Positions 35,715 to 46,500 of a DNA stretch of 64,000 nucleotides are shown piece by piece. The notes beneath the pieces were generated by a model, which was given only the letters and a program-made list of their open reading frames with translations, was not told the DNA's origin and ran no database searches. Source of the DNA: Aptenodytes patagonicus (taxonomy: Eukaryota; Chordata; Aves; Sphenisciformes; Spheniscidae); the NCBI RefSeq assembly GCF_965638725.1, contig NC_134950.1, positions 83,922,157 to 83,986,156 of the forward strand, given 5' to 3'. Position 1 is the stretch's first letter. Every line of letters starts with the position of its first letter. A program made the position numbers and the translations under genes.

Positions 35715-37515
35715 GTGAGGCCTCAGCTGCCCTGCGCGGTGTGGCGGTGTGGGTACGGTCGGTCGTGTGCCGCGCAAAGCCTGGCTCGTCCTTCCCCGGG
35801 GAGCGGGGCTGGGAGCGATCGGGACGCGGTGTGCAGCTCTCGTCCTCAGCTTCGTTCTGCGGGACTGCTTGGTGCATAGCAGGGCTCGAGTGCGAAAGGA
35901 CAGCGACATCTGGGAAAGAAGGGTTCGTGGCAGGTGGGGGGCTTCAACCTGAAGACGGAAACGTGTTGTACTTAAGGTGTATGGAGTGGACATTAAGACG
36001 AGCAGTTCTGAGGTGACCAGCCTGGGTAGCAATGGTAAGAACTGTCTAGAACGTGAATGTGGCAACCGCAAAGCAACCCATAGTTTTTTGGGAGGGTTAT
36101 GTATCAATTTAAGATAAATATCCCTGAAAATTTACTATACGGGCACATCCTAAGCCTTTGGAGAACTTGCTAGAATGGATTGTAGAAGGTCCCGTCTTAA
36201 TGACTTTAGAAATCTTATTGGAAGAAACAAAGATCAGAAATTTTTGCATTAAGCAGTAATCCTGGTGCAATGGGAAGTTTCACGGAGCACCAGGGGAGTT
36301 TGTAAAAATCCTCCTCTTGCAGGACTGAAACTTATTTCATTGGGATTTCTGTTAATCCTCAGGTTTTTAGGTGATAATGCCCCTTGAGAAGAGCGAGTGT
36401 TCAGTCAGGGCGCTAATTCTCATGTGGGTTGTGTTTGAGGAACTGGCACAGATTGGCCTCGGTAAGAAGTGAAATTGGCTTGCCAAGGAGATGAGTTTGA
36501 AAACAGCTTGGGTGCTGTGTTATCTTACCAGACTTTTCTGGATTTTGTTCCTGCTTTTAAGTACTCTCTCAGTCCTCAGAATATAACGTAACTATTGAAA
36601 TACTGTAATTTTCTTGAAACGTGCTTTTCTTCTTCCGTGAGAGATACTCTTCATATATTTCTCCATTCTTCAAAGCCAGGATAATTTTCAAGGGTGGATG
36701 ACAGAACCAACCAGCCTTTCTGCGGGTGAGGAACAGACACAGAAAAAAGAGAGCGTTGCCGTACAGTTGATGAAGCGTGAAAAGGAAGTCGGTGTTCTTT
36801 CTAATGAACTTGGTGCAGCAAATGCAGCTACTGACCAGAAAGAGCAATCTACGTTGGAAATAAAAAAAAGCTATGCATACAGGAGTACTGGGAGACCTAA
36901 GAAGACAGATATCATTAAATCACTTGTGACAGAGCAGGATGCATCTAGAAACTGTGAACTATATCTACCTGTGTCTAGTAATTGTTCAGCAGTGGAGTCG
37001 TCTGAGGACAGGTGAGGATTTTTTTTTAAATTAATTAATTAACAGCTTTTCTATAGAAGGGGAGGGGTACTTCCAGTTTGTGACAGTGAATTTCTTGGCA
37101 AAGTTTCGTATGTGTTAGCGTCTTAGTGAAATAGGTCTCAATGTCAAATCTTAAACTTTGAAGGCCACCTTCACCCTTTAAATAAATCGCTTATTTTTAT
37201 AGTTTATTAGTGGTCTTCTTTCCCCATCTAAGGGAATAACTGGCGCGACATTAAGCTCTTAAGGGTAGTATGCAGAGCATGAGAAACTAAGAATTGAAGG
37301 CAGATACTCTGGTAGCTTGGCTTTAACCTTGCGAACACTTTGTTAGGTGTAGCGCTGACAATCATAGAAGGCTTTTTTTAATCCTAACACTTTTTGTTTG
37401 TTTCTTGTAAACCTCCTGCTGTAGGCTGAAGTAAAAAATTAGTTGTGTGATTCAGATTTGACAGTAGAAGTCTTTACAAGAATATTTGGTATCTGGAGGA
37501 AGAAATAAATATGAA

Positions 37516-37549
<34 letters not shown>

Positions 37550-40500
37550 ATATTCCAAACTTCTGAAAACAAAATTAGTGCACATTAAGAGTGGCTTATG
37601 TCGTTGAAGAATACATTAATAAAGTAAGAGAAGAAGGTGATTTCTAATTAGTCCTCTTTCTATAGGTAGCCAGTAGACTATTTTAGACAACATCCAAAAT
37701 CTACAATAAGCGCTGACTTGGTGAAAAAGTCACTAAAAATAAGTACATGTTTTCAAGGATGCTTTTAAAATCTTATTTCATGCTTAAATTAGTCTAATTT
37801 AAGCACAAGCTAATATGTTAATGCAAGTTTTTTAATATTAACGCACATTTAACATTAATACACCGATTCATATAAATAGGTACTAAGTGTATTTCTTATG
37901 TTGGCAAAAGTGTGGTACATAAGGATCTCTAGCCTTCTGAATTTTTAAATTAGCTGCTACTTGGCATACTAATTCTATTTGGTCTAATATGCCTTTACAT
38001 GAACTATTAATAGCAATGAGTTTAATCTGAAATAAAAGAATCAAATATTCATCCCTTCATGATAATAAACGGAAGACTTTAAGCATTGGTTTTGCTTTTG
38101 TATGGTATCTTCAATACTGGGAGTTCTGGTCCTGCAAATCTATTAGTATAAAACTATTTATATTTTGCCATAGTCATTTCCCTTCTCTCCAGCTTAGTTT
38201 TGCTTGCTGTCATCTTAACTTGTTGGGGTTTAGGTTTTTTTGGCGGTGTGGGTTTTTTTTTTGTTGTTGTTTGTTTTTTAAAATGCAAAGCCCAGGAATA
38301 CTCTAAGTAAAATCTGACATCCCGATTTTTTTCCTTGGTATCTTTGGTTCAGCAGAATCTGATTTACTAGTTCAACAATTCAAGTGTTTACACACAACAC
38401 TACGCACTATTTTTTTTTTCTTTTGTGCATGCATGTTTTCGTTTAATTATTCTTTTTCTATCTGTTATTTTATTTTCACTCTATTGCTGAGTGAAAGGGG
38501 AAAGGCTTTAGTTTCCGCATTCTTGTTTCCACAGATTTACTTAACAGTTGCTGTGCTAGAACAATGTTAAGATGCACTTTCAACTCTGAAATGAGAGTGC
38601 CTGTGCAGATGGATTGCACCTCTTAGCTACCTTGATTTCAGAACAACGCAGTTAAATTGCAGTACTTTGTTTATGCTGGATGTTAATCTGTCAGGTTCTG
38701 AATCTATGGGTTCTATTTTGTCAGCTCCCAGAAAGAAGATGGGGTAATATCTGCAGAAGGAACATGACGCTGCTTACTCTACACCAAACGTCTTTTTTGA
38801 GTGACCTCACTAGTTTACTAAATTGAGCACTTTTTCTCTTTGTGCTTTATAACCTAAATGTATTTGAGGATGTATCCCAAAGTAATGCTTCCCCCCGCCC
38901 CGCCACCTCCCGTGGGATCCCTTGCAGAAGCAGGTTTGTTCATGCTCAGAGGGGGAGGTTGTGGCTTTCTATTTTAAATACTTAGCTTATAGATAAGCTA
39001 GGCTAGAGATCGCTGCTGTCAGGTACAGAGTCGTTTGGGGTTTTTTACTAGTATTTTCAAGGTTATTAAGTATTCTTAAAATTCTTCACAAACCTTAATG
39101 GACCTTAATCTGCTGAGACACAAGATTATGCATGGAAATTAGGGTTTATCCAGTGCCACGCTGTAACAAGGATAATGACTTGGGATAAATATTTCTATGA
39201 TTTTTCTTCTCAGCAGGTAATACTCTTTTTATGGAGTACTGTGTTTAATATTTACTGCATCTGTTGCTTCTCTTTTAATTAATATGTAGTATTGTTACGA
39301 ATCAGATTTCAAGCAGCCACTTGAGCACCCAGGAAACCTAGTTTGAAAGATAAAGGTTTGAAAGTTAAAGGTTTGCAACTTGAGTGAAAACTAAACTGTA
39401 GTTTCATATGACTAGATGGTAGATAACAGTTTCCTGGTATTAATCTATATTTGACTTTATGCTAGACATTTTTTTGTTCTCAAGGGAAATATATGCAAAT
39501 GGATTAGAAATGTTACCTTTTTTAAGTAAGCTGGTTTGGATGTGAAGAAAAAGAAATACAGAGCCATAGTTTACCAGTGTATTCTTTCAGGTTTAATGAG
39601 AGTAATCTAATTACCAGCTGGCTACATTAAACTCTTTCTTGCAGTCTTCCTAACTGCTTGTCCTCTCTTAGTAGTGTAAGATGGGGCAGGGTAATTGCCT
39701 TAATTTCTTCCTGGTCTTTTGCAAGCACACTGTGGTTTGGGTTTGGGTTTTTTTGAGTAGTAGATTAGAAGCTACTAATAGTAGTGGGCGATGAATAATA
39801 ACCTTACAGGTCTCTTCTGCATATATACTTTCTTCAAAATACAAACTTTCAATGTAACCTTCTTTTAGTGGTAAGCCTGAATGATTTACTAATATGTTCA
39901 GTGGTGTATGGGTTTTTTGAAGTATTTTAGCTCTGAAACTGTGATTTTTTTTTTTTTTTTTTAAGTTTATTTGCTAGATGTAATTATATGACAAATGCCA
40001 CTCAGAATCATGTTTAAAGGAATGTGCAATTTATTTTCTGGTTTTTGAATGCTGTATGGACCTCCATTCTCAACCCTAGCTTCGAGATTTCTTATTGATA
40101 ATGCTAGGCTATGCATAGAAACAATATTCTTTTAGGCCATCATTTCCTCCCTCTGTATGTAGGCTCAGATGGAGACATTTGACTCTTAAGACAGCGTACC
40201 TTGACCAAAAAGCCCATATTATTCGAGGAAGACATGTTTGTCTGGATTTCAGTGAGCCTGTAGGCTGCAGTTGGATCACACTTGGAATTTTGTTTTCTTT
40301 GAGTTTGTAACATTCAAACCAGCTGCAGATAGCTGCCTACTTTTCATCATGATATTCTGTCACGTATTCTGCTCGTTACTAGGCAGGTTGCTCAGCCCCA
40401 GTGGAGTGTAGATACAAAGCTCTGGTGAGTAATGCATTCTTAATTGCATACATAGGTTGTAGTATTCATATACTCAGCAGATATGCATTTTGGCTTGTCT

Positions 40501-43500
40501 CTTTTGCAAATTTATCCTGTAAAATTTACAAATACAAAGGCACTTTAGTATTCTGTAGTCTCCATACAACCAGCAGAAGAGAAATTCAGGCAGTGATTCA
40601 TTACCAACGTAGGGGTCATAAATGAGGGAGGGGAACAGTTGAGAGGTTTTTTTAAACTTTTTTTTTTTGAGAACTCATGTTGGTTTTATGAACATGTGTA
40701 AGATGGAAAGCAAATCGAGTTGAAAAAATAATTGGAGAAAGACTTAAGTACTTGCCTGTAGTTGTAAACAGGAGAAAAGGTAAATGACTGTAAGATTTGT
40801 GCTGTTACATGAAGTATGTGTTGATTTTTACTGCAGTGAGGAGGACATGTATCGTGATGCAGAAGAAATAGAGAGAGAGAAAATCTTACTTTGTGAGACA
40901 AGCTCTTCAGGTACATTCGAACTTCGTGTGACGTTTCAAATACAGTATTACAATTCATTGTAGCACTAATTTGTGATGATTTGACACCCTCATTTCCATG
41001 GATTTCTGTGCACGGATGTCTCTGTGTGCAATAGAAGTTGCTTATGACTGAATACGTTGTACAGTTTAATTCATGAAAAGATCAATTTTATGTAAAACTA
41101 GTTGTGCTTAGTGTATTTTTTTTTTCCCCATGTTTCTATAGTTAACTTTACAAGAGTGTGAATCCTTTGGAAAGCAGTCATATAGCCTATATTACAAGTG
41201 TTGTGCTTGAAAATTACTGATTTATAGTCATTATAGCAGCATCTGTTGCTGGGATCCCTTGATAACTTTAGTGCTATCTGTTTTGGAATGAAGGCTGTTG
41301 GGATTCCAAGAGAAAACTGTATTTCTTTTTTCTACCATTGTTTCTGCCTTACTCAGATCTATTATCTTTCTCCCTTATAGTCTGACTGCTGACAAAAGAA
41401 GAGAAACTTTCGTCAAGTATTTTTCTGATTGCTAAGAAAATGAAGAGTACTTTACTAATTTTTACTCTTTGCCAATTAATATTTTGCAGAAGAGAGGAGC
41501 AGAGTGTTCTCTATTTTGTTGGACTGCATAATTATTTTTGTTCGCTTGTCATTTTCAGAGCAAGCTGGCTTTCCCCCCCCCCTCGCTCAGATACTAGTAA
41601 TTATTTAGTAGCTATAGGTTGTGCTGCCAGTCTCCTTTGGCACCAATGTTAAAGTGATAGCGTATATTTAGAAAGTCAATGCTTTTTCTATGTTGTTCTG
41701 TTTCACAGTTCTTTGTATAATGTTACATATTCTATTTTGACAGAATATAAACTAAGTGTTGCACCTGAAATGGACATCATGGAGTACTGCAGAAAAGAAT
41801 GGAGAGGAAGTACACCAGTAGCAAAAAGGATGAGAAAGGTATCGGTTCTTTTTGTGGAGTTTTGTTGGGCTTTTTGTTTTCATTTGCATGTTTAGTAGGT
41901 GATTTCCTATGGGAACAATCTTTACAACAGGAAATGCAATAGCAGTGTTTTCCAGTGTCTGGTCTTAGAAGTGGCTGACAACTGGGAAGGTGGTTTTGTT
42001 TGTACTTGTTCAGAATGTGTTTTTTAGTAAGGCTACTTGTTGATAGTGTAGGGTTTTGATTAATACTGTTCTTCGTTACTGTTTTCAATTGAAGTTTTAA
42101 ATTTGGTTTATTACCATAAAATGGTAATTGTGTGGGCTGTTGACATGGCAGAGCAGATAACCAAACTTTTTGGCAGAAGGCAAATAACTGAAGTTGGTGA
42201 ATTACATGATTTTTAAGAGGGGGAGCTTTCATGAATAGGCTCAGTTTTTCTTCAGTTTTTCCTGAATTCTTATTTTTTTTAGGTTTTGGACTAGTTTTCT
42301 CATATTAATCTTGAGCTAGAATGGTAGAAAATAAAACATAAGGTTGATTGTTTTGTTTTTTCAACACAATTTGAAAATTTAGTGGTATGTATGAGTAAAC
42401 CTAAAAAAATACTTTCCATAAATGAAAAGATCTGTGTGTCACCTTCAAGAGATTAGTAAGAGAAACACAGATGCACAGGGCATTAGCTCTTGCTAGGTTA
42501 GCTGAAGAGACATGCTGAGCTTCAGAAGTTACATTTCAACATTGCTGCTTCTGCTAAAAGTGTACATATGGGAACAGCAGGGATGGGACAAATGAGCTGA
42601 GGCATGTGTCAAGATATTTCAGTGTAAACACAAATTTTCCCTGAGGCAGAAACAAACTACATGTGACACGTATTGGGTAAATAGCATAAATAGCATAAAC
42701 TATTGCTGAAACTTCTTGTAAGCATGATATATCTTTAGATTGATAGTCTTGTGTATGTATGTTTGTATGTTTGGATTTTTTTTGAAACCTAAGTGAGTTA
42801 GCTACCCACATTTCAATGTTGTTTATGCGCTGTCATCAAATAAATACCACAGCCAATTATCTACTTAGATTTCTTTGGTTTCTTGTTTGTTATTCAGCAG
42901 AACTAAGGAAGTTTTTTTCCAAAGCATAATTTGTGACATAAAAGCATTTTAACTTCCACAATGGGTAGTGGGCTAACCCCCCCTTTTTTTTTTTAAATAG
43001 CATTAGTATTTGGATGCTAATATTCCAATATCTTTTATGATACCAGTGCATGACCTTAAAATGTTTTATTAATGCTTTCATTTTATTTGGATTTTGTGTT
43101 TTTTCTAGGGGTATGAAGCAGTTGCTCAGAAGTTTGCATCTATAAGGAGAGTACGAGGTGATAACTATTGTGCTCTCAGAGCAACTCTTTTCCAGGCACT
43201 AAGCCAAGCTACCCAGTTACCAAGCTGGCTGCAGAGTGAGGATTTTGCTATGGTACGCATCAAACTCTGATCTTCTGACAGTAGAGGAATGTTGGTTCAA
43301 ACCTATTTGATAATTTTATGATCTCATTTCTCTATTTTGCTATATATATGCTCACTTTTCAATATCCCTTGATTGAGAAGTGGTAGTGTTCAGTTTCGTT
43401 GGTTGTTTACACTGATTCTTTCAACTTGGAATTGAGTCTAGGTCCCCTTAGTTTCCAGTTCATAATGTATAAATGTTACTATAGTGCTGACTGTAATGTA

Positions 43501-46500
43501 AGTTGTCTGTCTTCATATTGTCCCCTTGGTTTCTTCTTACTGCATGTAATATGGCAGTAAGAGGCTTCCCAAAAGACAGCTGGTAATCACAAAAAATATA
43601 GACAACTTATTCTAAGCACATTTGGAAAAAACAAACAAACAACCCAACCAGCTTTTAAAAATTACCAAATGTATTCTTGTGTGCCATATGTGGTTTCTCT
43701 AGAAAGTGGATTAACAAACTGGGTGCTGTAGGCTTTTCAGAATGTGTGTATTACCCGTGTCTTAAATGTTACTTAAAATAAGTGTAAGAGGAACTCCAAC
43801 CTGACATGAAGAACAGTTCTTATGGAGCATTGATGGATAAGCAAAGCCAGGTGTCTTACTAAGAGTAGAAGAAGAATATTCCAGAAATTGTCTTGTGTCA
43901 ACAAAGTCCATTTGGTGATATCGGTGAACATGGAAGAAACATGTAAGAAGCTGCCTATACAAAAGTGTTCCACTTCAGGGGAGTAAGGTTCCAGTTGTCC
44001 AGGTTGCTGCTGGAAATGTAAATGATGGAACGTCTGATGCAGGCTCTGTGTGTAGGCTAGCAGTCCAGGTAGAATCACGCTGGTCTTACTATCTTTCTGT
44101 ATAACTTTAGAGGCCATTTTAAAATTTCTCATTGTGGTCACTATCATTGCTAAGTAAACTTCTGCTGATATGTTTTTGTAATTACTGATAAAAATATTTC
44201 TATTAAATGTTTCCTACTGCAACAGTACATTGTAAAAAGATTTCTTTTATAAAAAAACCATTCTCCCAGCTGACAACCATCTCCACATTATCAAACTACA
44301 GAAGGTAGTTTCCCAGTGCTCCTTTAAAGAACGTGCAAACTTTTTTAAATGGTGTACTTTGCAGTTTTTAATGATGTTCACCTATTTTTCTTCCTACTGA
44401 TTTGTAGAAGAAAATGTGTCATATGGTAACTAACCTTTTTTTGAAAAAGGTGTACAACTATAAAACGACCTGACTGAAATGATAAACTGTTAAAGCATCA
44501 AAGGAGAAGGCATGTAAGAGAAATGTGTGTGGTGATAGCTAGCAGTACAACTTTAACAAAGGGGTTTGGTTTGTGGGTTTTTTTTTCTTTAAATTTTAAA
44601 CGGTGTTTACATGCACATTTCTAGTTGTGGAAGTTACTGGCATATAATCTTTGATTATTTACTTCTATGTGTCCAATTAACATAGGATGCCAGGCTGGGC
44701 TAGGGGAAGGTCTGTGTATATCTGACAAATACTTGGTTGCCATTAAAGAGAACATATTACTAATTTGGAGTCCTGACAAAATGAAAACTAGCTGGTAATG
44801 GCTGGTGGCATATGTGCTGCTCTAGCCAAATATTTAATTCACTGTGAGACACAAGTTGCTCTTCCAGTTCTAGCGGTAAAATGGGTTAATAAATGAGGGT
44901 AAAAAAAACTGGGCATGCAACTGCTGGGATGTCCTTCAAGAGAAGTGTAAAAGCTCTTAACTGAGCAGGTGTAGCATGTGAGCAGTAAAAGAGGCAGTTC
45001 TGAGGCTAAAGTATAATCTGATGCATCAACTGATCCCCAGGTTGTTTTTTTCTTTATCAGAAAACCAGTCCCATAGTGTTTTAACTATGTACCCTGGAAA
45101 GAAAACACAGTTTGTGTGTTCTGAACTAAGTAGTTTGCACTCCACCAAGACTTGTGGCTTATCTGGTGGATGTCATCACATCTTTAGCCTTCTCTTCTGT
45201 TGGTTTAGGGACACTTTCAAACACAGTCACTGTCATCTGGTCCTGGAGGGTTTTTTCTAATTTAAAAAGAAAAAAAGAAAAGAAAAGCCATGAGTAACTT
45301 AGAGTGATTAGTTTTTCCAGTGCTTATGTATTGGTTAGATCTGGAAATAGTAATAGACCAGTATTCTGACTGTTACCCAGCAAGTATTGTAAAGAGCCAG
45401 TTGTGTTCAATTATGGTTATCTTAGTACGACATCTGTTCAGAAGAACATACGAGGGATTGCAAAGGTGCAAAATCTTTTTTTTAAAAAATCTTTTTTTTT
45501 TAAAAATCAATAAAATAATAATGTGCAAGTTGGTGGCTTTTCCTTTCAAGATTTTTGACTTAAGCTGCCTTCTCTTCTCTCAACTTTCAGCTTCCTGAAA
45601 ACTTGCTGAGAAAATATGACTGGATCAAGCAGTGGCAGCTAAAACAGAAACTGGGCAGGAAGATGGGAGAAATAAGTGATGAAATTAAAGAATATGTAAT
45701 ACTTCTAAGGAAAAAGGTTGGAAAAGTATTTGTTTATTCTTGGTCCCTTGCAAATAAGAAAAATGACAAAGACTTTTGGATGTGGTGAATTTAGCATAAG
45801 GATGCTTTCGCTAGTGAAAAAAAGTCACTTTTCTGTATGTATACTGCAAAAAAAATCAAGAAAAGAATGTCTGTTCAGATCTGTGGGAGGTTTCTGGTCT
45901 TCCACTGCTTGCATTAGCCTGATGCTGGAATTAATTTGTAAGCTTTGCAGAAAACTACCAGTTAGACACATTTCAATGAAGAAATGAATGTAACAGAATA
46001 ACATTTTGCCTCTGTTTCTTGTATTTGTTTGAAGGAATGATGTATACTGTGGATAAATGCTGTTGCTACCTTGAACAGGTCATGGAAAGGAAAAAAAATA
46101 CAGAATAATGCTGAAGTAATTTCAAAGGAGTAGTTTTTGTTCCATGTTTATACGTTTTTATTCTAGGTTAATGTAACAGGAAAATGGTTGTGCCCTTCTG
46201 GTGTTCGTAGTATCTCACCTAGCCCCATCTTTCCCCCTCCTTGAAAGTCTGGAACCTATTTAAAAACTCTTCAGTTGTTCCTGTCTTACTGTGTATGCAT
46301 ATTCTCTTTTTTTGAGGCTTTTAAGAATATTTTAAAGGCTGCATTCAAGCAGTTTCTGAGGGTGGGAATGAAATACGCATTCTGAGTAGCTGAAATGTAA
46401 AGAATATGAAGGATGTAGGATTTATGATACAGGAAACAAACAGGTTATTATATTATTGCTTATTGTCCCATGACAATATTTGTTTTGCCACCTTGCAGCA

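Larger units (their letters stand above)
34780..35720 (+). promoter_or_regulatory. OTULIN: CpG-island promoter of OTULIN
   Basis: An abrupt rise in GC with dense CpG covers the upstream region, 5' UTR and first exon. Visible elements include GC boxes (35041-35058), an NRF-1 palindrome (35132-35141), an ETS-like TTTCCGGC (35253-35260) followed by CRE-half-like GTGACGACG, and a GTGGCC tandem repeat near 35350-35375. There is no TATA box, as expected of a broadly expressed gene. The start site is probably between 35.15 and 35.5 kb. Long ORFs on both strands here are artefacts of GC content. Confidence 0.85.

Noticed and set aside
34771-36107. Long Ala/Arg/Pro-rich ORFs on both strands (up to 368 codons)
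   Set aside because: Overlapping open frames in all directions are expected in a CpG island. Only the 35527-35714 frame has exon boundaries and fits OTULIN.
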